Below, piece by piece: positions 34,356-43,830 of a DNA stretch of 47,459 nt. Every line of letters starts with the position of its first letter. Positions within the stretch are counted from its first letter, which is position 1. The notes below the pieces were generated by a model. It saw only the letters and a list, made by a program, of their open reading frames with translations. It did no database searches and was not told the DNA's origin. This DNA is from CAYNST01 sp964546435 (GTDB lineage Bacteria; Pseudomonadota; Gammaproteobacteria; Pseudomonadales; Cellvibrionaceae). The stretch spans positions 1 to 47,459 of the forward strand of contig CAZJKJ010000024.1 of NCBI GenBank assembly GCA_964546435.1, in the 5' to 3' direction. A program made the position numbers and the translations under genes.

Positions 34356-35453
34356 GTGATTGTTTATCGTTATCTCGCACGCGAAGTGCTAACCAGTATG
34401 GCGGCGGTCAGTGCCGTGCTCTTGCTGATCATCATGAGCGGACGTTTCGTCAATTATCTCGCCGAAGCCGCCAGCGGCAAGCTGGATGCCGCCGTGCTGC
34501 TGACGCTCATGGGATACAGAATTCCCTCATTTCTCGAATTGATTCTGCCGTTGGGGCTGTTCATCGGTATCCTGCTGGCGTATGGCCGCCTGTACGTCGA
34601 AAGCGAGATGACCGTACTTTCCGCCTGCGGCATGAGCGAGCGCCGCCTGGTGGGATATACCTTGATGACCGCCACGGTGGTTTCCGCGCTGGTGGCACTT
34701 TTCAGTCTGTACCTCGGGCCCATGGGAGTCAGGGCATCGGAGAATCTGCTGGCGGAGCAGCGCAGCAAAACCGAATTCGAGATGCTCAAGCCGTCGAGGT
34801 TTCACAAGTTAAGTAACGGCGACGGGGTTTCCTACGTCAATAATGTCAACACCGAGGAGCGCCGCCTGGAAAACGTATTTCTGGCGGGCGCCGGCAATAC
34901 CCGGGAAAAATTCTCCGTCATTACGGCCCAATACGGCGAGACATCCGTCAATCAACAGACCGGGCAGCGCTTTCTGATCCTTTACGACGGCCATCAGTAT
35001 CGCGGCCGCCCTGGCGATCTTGACTTCGAGGTGATCGATTTTACCTCCTACACGCAGTTCATCCCGCAAGGGGAAGTGGTGATGAAAAAGGAGACGGACG
35101 CCACTCCGACTCTTACCCTGATGCAGCAGGATACGTCCCAGGCCTGGGCCGCGCTTCAATGGCGGATGTCGCTGCCGATGCTGGTGCTGATCATTGCGCT
35201 CCTGGCGGTTCCTTTGAGCCGGACAGAGCCGCGCAAGGGTCGCTACGTAAAAATGATTCCAGCGATTCTTCTCTACATCGTGTACCTGGTGACGAGCAAC
35301 GCCGCCCGGGGACTTCTGGAAGAAGGCAAGGCGCCGGTGTCCTACCTCCTGTGGCTGGTCCACGGCGCCTTCTTGCTCCTTGCGATTCTTATGTTGTCAT
35401 GGCCGACATTCAAACGGTCTCTGACGCTCTTTGGAGCCCGCCGACCCTCATGA
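34356..35453 (+). CDS. lptF: LPS export permease LptF
   Basis: 365-residue inner-membrane component of LptB2FG, which extracts lipopolysaccharide and feeds it to LptC. I chose GTG 34356 since the product then begins MIVYRYLAREVL, the conserved LptF N-terminus. Three membrane segments follow (including LLIIMSGRFVNYLAEAASG), then a periplasmic jellyroll domain (about 135-270) and three C-terminal segments (MSLPMLVLIIALLAVPLSR). The last codons overlap lptG (ATGA, 4 bp). Divergent from pepA across about 290 bases. Confidence 0.95.
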   Translation: MIVYRYLAREVLTSMAAVSAVLLLIIMSGRFVNYLAEAASGKLDAAVLLTLMGYRIPSFLELILPLGLFIGILLAYGRLYVESEMTVLSACGMSERRLVGYTLMTATVVSALVALFSLYLGPMGVRASENLLAEQRSKTEFEMLKPSRFHKLSNGDGVSYVNNVNTEERRLENVFLAGAGNTREKFSVITAQYGETSVNQQTGQRFLILYDGHQYRGRPGDLDFEVIDFTSYTQFIPQGEVVMKKETDATPTLTLMQQDTSQAWAALQWRMSLPMLVLIIALLAVPLSRTEPRKGRYVKMIPAILLYIVYLVTSNAARGLLEEGKAPVSYLLWLVHGAFLLLAILMLSWPTFKRSLTLFGARRPS

Positions 35454-36511
35454 GACGAATCAAACAGTACATTGCAAAATCAGTAGCCGGGGCAATTTGT
35501 GTGGTGCTGCTGGTGATTGTGGCGCTTGACGGAATTTCCCAGTTCGTCGACGAGCTGGATAATCTTGAGGGGCAATACACCCTGATGCAGGCATTGTCCT
35601 ACGCGGCCCTGTCGCTGCCTTCGACCATCTATGAATTCCTGCCGCTGGCCTGTCTGGTCGGCTGTCTGATCGGACTGGGGACACTGGCCAGCAGCAACGA
35701 GCTGACGATCATTCGGGCGGCCGGCGTATCGACGGTGCAGATCATCTGGATGGTCATGCGGCCGATTCTGTTGTTCGTTGTCATCGGCTATGGGCTGGGT
35801 GAATTCGTCACGCCACTGACCGACCAATATGCGGAAAGTCGCAAATCCATTGCACTGGGGCAGCAGTCTGTCCTGCAGGGGCAGCGGGGCGTGTGGAATC
35901 GGGAAGGGAACCAGTACATGCACTTCAGCGCAGTCATGCCCAATGGCAAACTGTTGGGGGTGACCCGGCTGGAGGTTGACGATTCGGGTCAACTGGTGAG
36001 CAGCACTTATGTAGAATCCGCGATCTACCAGAACAACAGCTGGTCCGAAAGCAAAGGCGTCAGCACGCTTCTGTCGGATGACAAAATGGACCGTGAGTTC
36101 TTTTCAGGCCGCAACTGGGAGGCGGAAATCTCGCCGGCGCTGCTCGATATCCTGGTGTTGTCAGCGGGCAATCTGCCCATGCATCGCCTGTATACCTATG
36201 CGAATTATCTTGAACGACAGGGGCAGGATGCCAGTGAATACCGTCTTGCCTTCTGGCAAAAAGCGTTGCAGCCACTGGCCATTGCGAGCCTGGTGATGAT
36301 CGCCATTTCCTTTATCTTCGGCCCATTGCGTCATGTCACCATGGGCTTTCGCATTTTCACCGGCGTGATTGTTGGAATCATTTTCAGGACCAGTCAGGAC
36401 TTGCTGGGGCCCAGCAGTCTGATCTACGGCTTTTCCCCGCTCATCGCAGTCCTGTTACCCATCGTGCTGTCGGGGCTGGTGGGCCTGTTTCTGCTGCGCA
36501 AGTCCTTGTAA
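35450..36511 (+). CDS. lptG: LPS export permease LptG
   Basis: 353-residue partner of LptF in the LPS transporter. Start ATG 35450 overlaps the lptF stop; longer upstream frames are lptF in another phase. MRRIKQYIAKSVAGAI, TM1, then DELDNLEGQYTLMQAL and the conserved LPSTIYEFLPLACLVGCLIGLG; periplasmic domain; C-terminal segments with FGPLRHVTMGFRIFTGVIVG. The order lptF-lptG with a convergent RDD gene resembles Pseudomonas. Confidence 0.95.
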   Translation: MRRIKQYIAKSVAGAICVVLLVIVALDGISQFVDELDNLEGQYTLMQALSYAALSLPSTIYEFLPLACLVGCLIGLGTLASSNELTIIRAAGVSTVQIIWMVMRPILLFVVIGYGLGEFVTPLTDQYAESRKSIALGQQSVLQGQRGVWNREGNQYMHFSAVMPNGKLLGVTRLEVDDSGQLVSSTYVESAIYQNNSWSESKGVSTLLSDDKMDREFFSGRNWEAEISPALLDILVLSAGNLPMHRLYTYANYLERQGQDASEYRLAFWQKALQPLAIASLVMIAISFIFGPLRHVTMGFRIFTGVIVGIIFRTSQDLLGPSSLIYGFSPLIAVLLPIVLSGLVGLFLLRKSL

Positions 36512-36564
36512 CGGGATTTACCGCGCCGGAGCCTGCCCGGTCAGGATTGCCCTTCTGGCGGTGC

Positions 36565-37059
36565 CTATGATGGCTGCGGTGACGGTGGGAGCTTTCCGGT
36601 TTTCGGCTTGGGCAGCACAATCACCCGGGTTTTGGACACTTGATCGTGCCAGCAGTGACGGTGGGGGTGCAGCCAGGCATACCAGTAGCCAATACCCAGA
36701 GCGCCGAAAGACAGCGCACCCGCCGCCGCGCGGATCATGCATTGCCCCCAGCCCGGTGGAGACGTGCCGTCAGCGACGGCGACGACCTGAATGCGCCAGG
36801 TGCGCATGCCGAGGGTTTGCCCGGATTTGTGCCAGAACCAGCTGTAGAAGAACACCATCAGCACGACCCATCCCAGCAGTAACCACGGCCCTTCAAACAT
36901 CGGTTGATAGTCATGGGTGACAGACTCGCCCAGCTGGACACCGACCAGCGTCGCCAGGGCGGCATACGCAAACGTCAGCGCCAGTAATAACAGGCAGTCA
37001 TAAGCTAAAGCGGCAAAGCGCCGCCACAGGGGAGCGATGGGATAACCGGGCGTTGACAT
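36565..37059 (-). CDS. RDD family membrane protein
   Basis: 164-residue membrane protein. The RDD signature near the N-terminus is RRFAALAYDCLLLLAL (R, A-x-x-x-D pattern). Three to four membrane segments are predicted, with WHKSGQTLGMRTWRIQVV between segments 2 and 3 and the typical CWHDQVSKTRVIV ending. RDD proteins are often linked to ion or lipid homeostasis; no function is assigned here. ATG 37059 is chosen as the last start before the first membrane helix; ribosome site weak. Convergent with lptG. Confidence 0.85.
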   Translation of the reverse strand: MSTPGYPIAPLWRRFAALAYDCLLLLALTFAYAALATLVGVQLGESVTHDYQPMFEGPWLLLGWVVLMVFFYSWFWHKSGQTLGMRTWRIQVVAVADGTSPPGWGQCMIRAAAGALSFGALGIGYWYAWLHPHRHCWHDQVSKTRVIVLPKPKTGKLPPSPQPS

Positions 37060-37178
37060 GGGAACAGGGATTGCCAAAAGCGCGCAGTCTAGCGGACATC
37101 GGCACAGGATAGAACCCGCGGGCGTGTCTGTCACACGGATAAATCCGGTTGGCGAGGAGACCGGATTTTTACGCGGGT

Positions 37179-37946
37179 TTAATTCGTGTCTTTACGCGAC
37201 TGGGCCTTTCGATAGAATTCCTGGAGCGCTTTACTGTCGGCCCGGTATTCGACCAGCTCTACCGCGTAGGTTTCGCCGTCGGCGTCCTCGTGGGTAATGC
37301 GACCGATCTGGAAGTCGAGATCGGGGATAAGCCAGATATGGGTTTCGCTGTCATCATCAGTTTTTTTGAACAGCAGGGCCTTTCTTTTTTCTCTTCCCAG
37401 CTTGATTGAATCTTCGCCCGCCTGCTGGAATTTATAGTGTTTGAACCGATCGCGTTTGATGAAGCGTGCGGACGGGGATTTTTCCCCCGCAAACACATCA
37501 CTTTGAATGAACAGCTGATACAGCGACGGGTCGGATAAGGATTTGTCCAGTGGCAGGTCGGCGTTTTTATAGGGTTTGGCGCTATGCTCATAGCGTGCCT
37601 GCTTCTTCTCCCAGTCGAAACCGATGGTTTCAACGGCCTTGCGCCCAAAGACATTGCGGTAAAACTCGTAGCGGCTTGGCAAAGGTCGATTCTCGTGGAG
37701 CGTAAAGTGGCTGGTTTCGCGAATCGTCGCGAACAGATTCCTGGCGACGGACGTGAACTCGTAACTGCCATCATCGTTAGCAACCAGCGTACGCGTCATT
37801 TTTATGTTCCAGCCGGAAAACTCGCCTTTATAGGTGCTGGTGAATAACGTCTTCGTTTCGGCACTGGCATTGGATACATTCACCGCGATCAGAGCAACGC
37901 TGATCAGCAATACCAGGAAGCGGATTTTTGCAAATTTCACGCGCAT
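37179..37946 (-). CDS. DUF3108 family periplasmic protein
   Basis: 255-residue exported protein with signal peptide 1-29 (NASA-ET). The mature part follows the DUF3108 pattern: YKGEFSGWNIKMTRTL, YEFTSVARNLFATIRE, SRYEFYRNVFGRKAVETIGFD and, later, HIWLIPDLDFQIGRI. These are alternating beta strands suggestive of a lipid-binding or barrel-like fold. No enzyme motif. Probably monocistronic; about 120 bases separate it from the RDD gene. Confidence 0.85.
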   Translation of the reverse strand: MRVKFAKIRFLVLLISVALIAVNVSNASAETKTLFTSTYKGEFSGWNIKMTRTLVANDDGSYEFTSVARNLFATIRETSHFTLHENRPLPSRYEFYRNVFGRKAVETIGFDWEKKQARYEHSAKPYKNADLPLDKSLSDPSLYQLFIQSDVFAGEKSPSARFIKRDRFKHYKFQQAGEDSIKLGREKRKALLFKKTDDDSETHIWLIPDLDFQIGRITHEDADGETYAVELVEYRADSKALQEFYRKAQSRKDTN

Positions 37947-37988
37947 ATCCTGTACCTGTATGGTTTGGTTTTCGTCAGCATAGCCTAG

Positions 37989-38004
37989 CAGGCCGTTGAA
38001 AAAC
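37989..38004 (+). repeat. Short dispersed repeat CAGGCCGTTGAAAAAC, copy 1
   Basis: Identical to 46174-46189. Both copies are in intergenic sequence next to a change of gene. Similar GCCGTTGAAAAAC strings mark the ends of small repeats in several gammaproteobacteria, recalled from general knowledge, not checked. Confidence 0.5.
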
Positions 38005-38098
38005 TATCTGCGTTGCCATTACGGCATTAAAAACTGGTTGCCTTGGTGACGCAGTGACAGGAGATATACGGCAGAAGTATGGAAGCAGAGCGGAAATA

Positions 38099-38118
38099 GC
38101 GGCGCCGAAGCGCCGCTT
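38099..38118 (-). terminator. Terminator-like hairpin after gap
   Basis: Perfect 8-bp GC stem AGCGGCGC/GCGCCGCT closing a C-TTCG-G tetraloop on the minus strand, followed by ATTTCC. It is 16 bases past the stop codon of gap. The very stable stem fits termination even though the T tract is short. Confidence 0.65.
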
Positions 38119-38133
38119 TCAGATTCGACGGTA

Positions 38134-39144
38134 TCAGCCGTGAGCCTTGAGAATTGCGAGGGTGGTATCGAGCATGCGATTGGAGAAACCCCACTCATTG
38201 TCGTACCAGGCGAGTATTTTGACCTGATTGCCGCCAATTACCCGGGTCTGGGTAACGTCGAAGATGCTCGACGCGGAGTTGTGATTGAAATCGTGGGATA
38301 CCAGCGGCAGGGTGTTGACCTTAAGGATGCCGTCGAATTGCTGGTTGGCCGCTTCCGTCATGATGCTGTTGATTTCGTCAACGGAAGTCGGGCGCGCCGA
38401 CTGGAAGGTGAGATCCAGCAGGGAGACATTGATGGTCGGTACGCGTACCGCGAGGCCGTCGAGTTTGCCCGCCAGTTCCGGAATGACCAGGCCGATCGAC
38501 TTGGCCGCACCGGTTTTGGTCGGAATCAGTGAATGGGCCGCAGCGCGGGCGCGATACAGGTCTTTGTGATAGGCGTCGGTAATGTTCTGGTCATTGGTAT
38601 ATGAATGGACCGTGTTCATCAGGCCGCTGACGATGCCGACGGTGTCGCTCAGTGCTTTGGCGACCGGGCCCAGGCAGTTGGTGGTGCAGGACGCGTTCGA
38701 AATGATTTTATGGTCGGCAGTGATCTTGTCATGGTTCACGCCGTAAACCACCGTTAGATCCGCGTTTTCGCCCGGTGCGGAAATCAGCACGCATTTGGCG
38801 CCTGCTTCAAGGTGCAGGGCGGCTTTTTCGCGGGATGTGAAGATGCCGGTGCACTCATAAACGATGTCGACACCCAGCTCTTTCCACGGCAGGGCGGCGG
38901 GGTTGCGTTCTGCAGTCACCTTGATTTTCCGGTTGCCGATGGAGATGGACTCGCTATCGCATTTCACATCAAAGCCGAACTCACCATGAACGGTGTCGTA
39001 CTTCAGCAGGTGCGCATTGATTTCCGGGGAGCCGAGGTCGTTAATGGCAACAACTTCCAGCTCACTGTCCAGGTCGCGTTCAAAGAGAGCGCGAAGTACA
39101 TTGCGACCGATTCGGCCAAAACCGTTAATAGCTATACGTGGCAT
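38134..39144 (-). CDS. gapA: Glyceraldehyde-3-phosphate dehydrogenase, type I
   Basis: 336-residue NAD-dependent enzyme of glycolysis and gluconeogenesis; oxidises glyceraldehyde-3-phosphate to 1,3-bisphosphoglycerate. NAD fold INGFGRIGRNVLRA, catalytic cysteine C153 in ASCTTNCLGP, the partner His in NTVHSYTNDQ, and WYDNEWGFSNRMLD near the end. D36 in AINDLG fits NAD use. It lies divergent to zwf-edd-eda with 727 bases between. In the Entner-Doudoroff pathway Eda releases glyceraldehyde-3-phosphate, which this enzyme consumes, so the two transcripts form one pathway module. Confidence 0.97.
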   Translation of the reverse strand: MPRIAINGFGRIGRNVLRALFERDLDSELEVVAINDLGSPEINAHLLKYDTVHGEFGFDVKCDSESISIGNRKIKVTAERNPAALPWKELGVDIVYECTGIFTSREKAALHLEAGAKCVLISAPGENADLTVVYGVNHDKITADHKIISNASCTTNCLGPVAKALSDTVGIVSGLMNTVHSYTNDQNITDAYHKDLYRARAAAHSLIPTKTGAAKSIGLVIPELAGKLDGLAVRVPTINVSLLDLTFQSARPTSVDEINSIMTEAANQQFDGILKVNTLPLVSHDFNHNSASSIFDVTQTRVIGGNQVKILAWYDNEWGFSNRMLDTTLAILKAHG

Positions 39145-39871
39145 GTTTGATGATTCCGGGTCTGGTTAATGAATAAAAAGCGGGATCTCGTCCTTCCGCT
39201 GGCAGCGGAGGGGCGGCTGATCAGAGGTTCGCCGGGATTATAGTCCTCCGCACAGGCCTCTGTCCCCCGCAGCGGCGGCGGTTAGTCCAGAGTCAACTGA
39301 AAAGTGAAATCCTGAGAATCTTTCCGGGCACTGAAAAAGCGGAGGGCTGCAGCGTCGGGCCGGCCCTTGGGTGCCGGGATTATCCGTAATTGGGGTTGAA
39401 AAAGCAACCAGCGAGCCACTAAAATGGCCGCGGATTAGCTGAGCCCCGAGCCTTCATGCCGGCGCATTAAAGGTCAGTGCCCTCTGGAGGTTTCAACTGC
39501 CAGAAGGGCGTAGAGTTGAAAATTGCGGGGCTATGAGAGCGACAGCCTTCCATCGACTGTGCATTGCCAGGGCAGAGCAGAGTATCCTCTGAGCCGTTGC
39601 GCTCGGCGAGATCTGCCCCAACTGGATGTCAGACCGCAATTTGCAAGCTGGCGGTTCGACGGCGGCGCCATGCGCTGCCTGGATAAAAGACCCCAGGTGC
39701 CCCTGAACCCAGTTTCTCGCAAGCCCGAACCTTCCTGCTGAGACCGCAGAGCTGCCGGGCTTCTTGCTGCGTCCGGTGGCGGCTGGAATGTGACAGAGTC
39801 CCGGTTGCTGAACACCGGACCTCGGGCACATCTATCTCCAATAATCAGAAACAAAACAGGTTGTAAGCATT
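39145..39871. other. 727-base divergent region between gap and zwf with alternative hairpins
   Basis: The longest gene-free stretch. At 39479-39509 GCCCTCTGG can pair with CCAGAAGGGC. At 39491-39521 TTTCAACT can pair with AGTTGAAA. The two stems overlap and exclude each other, the layout of an attenuator-like leader, but no leader peptide or T run was found. No HexR-type palindrome recognised. Small frames at 39493-39854 have no family resemblance. I do not recognise 6S, RNase P, SRP or tmRNA here. Confidence 0.5.
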
Positions 39872-41317
39872 ATGAAAACCGACATACTGATCGTGGGTGG
39901 CGATGGTGATCTGGCGCTGCGCAAACTTTACCCGGCGCTGTATTACCTGATATTGAACAAATGTATGGCGGATGACATACGCGTGTTCGGTATGGCCCGG
40001 ACTCATAATGAGCAGGACGAGTTTCTGACCAAGGTCAATGAGTGGCTGAAAGAACAAACCGGCAATCTCTATGACGAAGCCCTCTGGCAGAACTTCAGTC
40101 GCCGGCTTACGTTTGTGCAGGGCGATTCAACCAAGGTTGAAGATCTGCAACGCATCAAGGACACCTGTTTTGAGGAAGATCGCGGGCTCATCATCTACCT
40201 CGCGGTGCCCCCCTCAATATTCGGAAAAATATGCACGGCGCTGGATAAATGCGGCCTGGCCAAACCGAGCACCCGACTGGTGGTGGAGAAGCCACTGGGG
40301 GACAGCAAAGAATCCTTTCTGGCGATCAACCGGGAGCTCAATCGGGTTTTCACGGAAGACCAGCTCTATCGGATCGACCATTATCTTGGCAAGGAATCCG
40401 TCCAGAACCTGCTTGCCCTGCGCTTTGCCAACGATATCTTTGAACCCATCTGGAACTCCAAGCACATCGAACATATCCAGATTGCTGTCACCGAGACGGT
40501 GGGTTGCGGCAATCGCTGGTCTTTTTACGATGAAACCGGCGCCATGCGCGATATGATCCAGAACCATCTTCTGCAGGTACTGTGTCTTGTCTGTATGGAG
40601 CCGCCGGCGACCCTTGATGCCGAGTCGGTCCGCAATGAAAAGCTCAAGATCCTGCGGTGCCTGAAACCCATGACTGAAGACGAAATAGCGCGCAACACAG
40701 TGCGTGGTCAGTACCGGGCCGGCAAGGTTGACGGTCACACCGTGCCGGGCTATCTCGAAGAGGAAGAAGGGGAGCGCGAGAGCAAGACCGAGACATTTGT
40801 GGCACTGAAAGCCGAGATCAGCAACTGGCGCTGGTCGGGAACGCCGATTTATATCCGCACCGGCAAACGTCTCAACCGACGTCACTCAGAGATCGTCATT
40901 CAGTTCAAGCAGACACGTACCAAGCTGTTTTCAAACCAGATTACCAAGGACTGTGCAAACCAGCTCATCATCCAGCTGCAACCGGATGAAGGGATTTACC
41001 TGCGAGTGAAAAACAAGAAAGCCGGTCTGGACGCACGTCTGCCCCTGGAAGATCGCAGTATGGACCTGTCGTTCACAGACAACGCCAGGGCAAAGAAACA
41101 CGATGCTTACACCCGGGTGCTGTTCGATGTAATTCGCAGTGACCAGACGCTTTTTGTCAGCGCTGAGGAAGTGGAGGCCGCCTGGGAGTGGGTCGACGGC
41201 ATCATGGCGGGCTGGCGCCACAGCAACAAGGAACCGGCGGGATATGAAGCAGGCAGTACAGGCCCGGTAGAGGCAATCGAGTTGATGGCGCGTGACAATC
41301 GACGCTGGAAATTCTGA
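39872..41317 (+). CDS. zwf: Glucose-6-phosphate 1-dehydrogenase
   Basis: 481-residue enzyme oxidising glucose-6-phosphate to 6-phosphogluconolactone, entry to the Entner-Doudoroff and pentose phosphate routes. Substrate motif RIDHYLGKE with H170 and K174, EKPLG at 139-143, and the C-terminal WEWVDGI. The nucleotide loop reads GGDGDLALRKLYPAL instead of the common GASGDLTKRKL; D11 replaces Ser, which could alter NADP binding. ATG 39872 is preceded by an AACAGGTTG-like site. First gene of zwf-edd-eda. No pgl (lactonase) is in the cluster. Confidence 0.96.
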   Translation: MKTDILIVGGDGDLALRKLYPALYYLILNKCMADDIRVFGMARTHNEQDEFLTKVNEWLKEQTGNLYDEALWQNFSRRLTFVQGDSTKVEDLQRIKDTCFEEDRGLIIYLAVPPSIFGKICTALDKCGLAKPSTRLVVEKPLGDSKESFLAINRELNRVFTEDQLYRIDHYLGKESVQNLLALRFANDIFEPIWNSKHIEHIQIAVTETVGCGNRWSFYDETGAMRDMIQNHLLQVLCLVCMEPPATLDAESVRNEKLKILRCLKPMTEDEIARNTVRGQYRAGKVDGHTVPGYLEEEEGERESKTETFVALKAEISNWRWSGTPIYIRTGKRLNRRHSEIVIQFKQTRTKLFSNQITKDCANQLIIQLQPDEGIYLRVKNKKAGLDARLPLEDRSMDLSFTDNARAKKHDAYTRVLFDVIRSDQTLFVSAEEVEAAWEWVDGIMAGWRHSNKEPAGYEAGSTGPVEAIELMARDNRRWKF

Positions 41318-41341
41318 CGAACGACAGCGAGGAGTTTTGTT

Positions 41342-43159
41342 GTGAACCCAACAGTAGAAGCGGTAACCGCCCGGATCATTGAGCGCAGTAGCAAGTTCCG
41401 GGGGGCATACGTCAATGCCATGCGCGCCACCATGGACAATAACCCACCCAAGCGGCGGTTATCCTGCGGCAATCTGGCACATGCTTTCGCAGCCTGTGGG
41501 GAGCAGGACAAAAACACCATTCGGTTGATGCAGACTGCGAATCTCAGTATCACCACCGCATATAACGACATGCTGTCCGCTCATCAACCCTATGGCGTCT
41601 ATCCGGATTTCATCAAGGAGGCGGCCCGGGCTATGGGTTGTTCGGCGCAGGTCGCATCCGGCGTTCCGGCCATGTGTGACGGCGTGACGCAGGGGCAGCC
41701 CGGCATGGAGCTGAGCCTGTTCAGTCGCGAAGTGGTGGCAATGGCCACAGCAGTTGGCCTGTCGCACAACATGTTCGACGGCAATCTGTTCCTGGGGATT
41801 TGCGACAAGATTGTCCCCGGCATGGTAATCGGAGCCTTGCAGTTCGGTCATATTCCGGCCGTTTTTGTGCCGGGCGGCCCCATGCATTCAGGCATACCCA
41901 ATAAAGAAAAAGCCAAGGTTCGCCAGCAGTACGCAGCCGGTGAAGTGGGTGAAGACAAACTGCTGGAAGCGGAGACCCGTTCCTACCACAGTCCCGGTAC
42001 CTGCACTTTCTACGGCACCGCCAACAGTAACCAGATGCTGGTGGAAATGCTCGGCATCCAGTTGCCGGGGTCGTCGTTTGTCAATCCGGATGATCCGCTG
42101 CGGGCCGCCCTTACCCGCGCCGCCGTGGAGAAGCTGGTGCTCTGTACGGCAACGGCGGGTAAATACCGCCCGCTTTACGAAGTCATCACGGAAAAATCAG
42201 TGGTGAACGCCATTGCGGGGCTCCTCGCAACCGGCGGTTCCACCAACCACACCCTCCACCTCGTGGCCATGGCCAGAGCGGCGGGCATTCTCATCACCTG
42301 GGAAGACATGGACGAGCTGTCCCGCATAGTGCCACTGCTGGCGAGGGTTTACCCCAACGGTGAGGCCGACGTCAACGACTTCCACAATGCCGGCGGCATG
42401 GCGTACCTGGTTCACGAATTGCGACTCGGGCAGCTGCTCCATGAAGACGTGGTCAGCGTGATCGGCGAGGGGCTGGATCGCTACGAGTGCATGCCTACCC
42501 TGAAAGACGGTGTGGCTGTCTGGGAGGAGCGGGTAACCCAGTCCCGGGACACTGCAATACTTCGTACGGCCGCCAGTCCGTTTGCCACCGAAGGCGGCTT
42601 GCGGATCATGAAGGGCAACCTTGGCAAGGGCGTCATAAAAATTTCTGCCGTGGCGCCTGAACACCGTGTAATCGAAGCGCCCTGCATTGTTTTTGAAAGC
42701 CAGGACGATCTCATCGCGGCCTTTAAACGATCGGAGCTGAACCGGGACTTTATTGCGGTCGTGCGGTTCCAGGGGCCATCGGCCAACGGCATGCCTGAAC
42801 TGCACAAAATGACCCCGCCGCTGGGGCTGCTGCAAGATCGGGGCTTCAAGGTCGCCCTGGTGACCGACGGGCGGATGTCCGGCGCATCGGGCAAGGTTCC
42901 CTCGGCCATACATATTTCGCCCGAAGCGCATAAAGGTGGCATGCTCAATCGCCTGAAGACCGGTGATGTCATCCGTTTCGACGCAGAACACGGGATCCTG
43001 GACGTTCTGGTCGATGCCGGCGAACTGGCTGCCCGTCCGGCTGCAACCATTCCCGATGTAGAGCAGGATCTGGGGCGCAATCTGTTTGGAGGTTTCCGCC
43101 AGCTCGCCGGGCGTTCGGAAGACGGCGCCACTGTTTTCGATTCATGTATTGATTTTTAG
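41342..43159 (+). CDS. edd: Phosphogluconate dehydratase
   Basis: 605-residue iron-sulfur enzyme of the IlvD/Edd family that converts 6-phosphogluconate to KDPG, the first committed step of Entner-Doudoroff. Typical segments: ITTAYNDMLSAHQPYGVYPD, ASGVPAMCDGVTQGQPGMEL, TCTFYGTANSNQMLVEMLG, LLATGGSTNHTLHLVAMARA and VTDGRMSGASGKVPSAIH. Conserved cysteines in CDGV and TCTFYG fit cluster binding. Starts at GTG 41342 behind GAGGAG, 24 bases after zwf and 12 bases before eda. Confidence 0.97.
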   Translation: MNPTVEAVTARIIERSSKFRGAYVNAMRATMDNNPPKRRLSCGNLAHAFAACGEQDKNTIRLMQTANLSITTAYNDMLSAHQPYGVYPDFIKEAARAMGCSAQVASGVPAMCDGVTQGQPGMELSLFSREVVAMATAVGLSHNMFDGNLFLGICDKIVPGMVIGALQFGHIPAVFVPGGPMHSGIPNKEKAKVRQQYAAGEVGEDKLLEAETRSYHSPGTCTFYGTANSNQMLVEMLGIQLPGSSFVNPDDPLRAALTRAAVEKLVLCTATAGKYRPLYEVITEKSVVNAIAGLLATGGSTNHTLHLVAMARAAGILITWEDMDELSRIVPLLARVYPNGEADVNDFHNAGGMAYLVHELRLGQLLHEDVVSVIGEGLDRYECMPTLKDGVAVWEERVTQSRDTAILRTAASPFATEGGLRIMKGNLGKGVIKISAVAPEHRVIEAPCIVFESQDDLIAAFKRSELNRDFIAVVRFQGPSANGMPELHKMTPPLGLLQDRGFKVALVTDGRMSGASGKVPSAIHISPEAHKGGMLNRLKTGDVIRFDAEHGILDVLVDAGELAARPAATIPDVEQDLGRNLFGGFRQLAGRSEDGATVFDSCIDF

Positions 43160-43171
43160 AAGGATGTCGAC

Positions 43172-43825
43172 GTGGTAATTACAAAAGAATTTCTGGAGCC
43201 CATCGGCGTCATGCCGGTCATTGTCCTGCACTCGGTAGAGGACGCAGTACCGGTGGCGCGCGCGCTCGCCCAGGGCGGCGTCAAAGCAGTCGAGATCACA
43301 TTGCGCACGGCAGCGGCTCTCGAGAGCATCAAGGTGATCAAGCAGGAGTGTCCGGAGCTTATTGTTGGCGCGGGTACGCTTATCAACGAGCGGACGGTGG
43401 AGCAGGTCGCCGAGGTAGGGGTAGATTTCGCGGTTTCGCCGGGGATGACCGAAGCACTGGTGCGTCGCTCACAGCAACTCGGAGTCGCATTGCTGCCCGG
43501 AGTCGCCACCTGTTCGGAAGTTCTGCAAGGTATGGAGTTGGGACTGTCCTGCTTCAAACTGTTTCCCGCCACGGCGGTGGGGGGCTTGCCGCTCCTGAAA
43601 TCCATCAATGGACCCTTGCCGCAGGTCTCCTTTTGTCCCACCGGCGGTCTCAAGCTGGACGACTTCGACCAGTATCTCGCACTGCCCAATGTCGCCTGCG
43701 TGGGCGGTACCTGGCTGGTACCCGAGGCAGCCGTGAAATCCAGAGACTGGCAGGCCATCACTGATATCGCGGCGAAAACGGTCGCACTTGCCGAAAAGAC
43801 TTTGACCGGGAAAGTCCGGAGCTGA
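43172..43825 (+). CDS. eda: KDPG/KHG aldolase
   Basis: 217-residue class I aldolase that splits KDPG to pyruvate and glyceraldehyde-3-phosphate. General acid/base E41 in EITLRT and Schiff-base lysine K129 in CFKLFPA, with GAGTL and SPGMTEAL as expected. GTG 43172 has AAGGA upstream. Last gene of zwf-edd-eda. A copy of the dispersed repeat (43831-43860) starts six bases after the stop codon and links it to the convergent gene. Confidence 0.97.
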   Translation: MVITKEFLEPIGVMPVIVLHSVEDAVPVARALAQGGVKAVEITLRTAAALESIKVIKQECPELIVGAGTLINERTVEQVAEVGVDFAVSPGMTEALVRRSQQLGVALLPGVATCSEVLQGMELGLSCFKLFPATAVGGLPLLKSINGPLPQVSFCPTGGLKLDDFDQYLALPNVACVGGTWLVPEAAVKSRDWQAITDIAAKTVALAEKTLTGKVRS

Positions 43826-43830
43826 CAAAA

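Noticed and set aside
39479..39709. 6S RNA, RNase P RNA, SRP RNA or tmRNA
   Set aside because: None of their conserved core sequences could be found.
39493..39854. Several 70-112-codon frames in the gap-zwf interval
   Set aside because: Overlap each other on both strands, composition not coding-like, no family resemblance.
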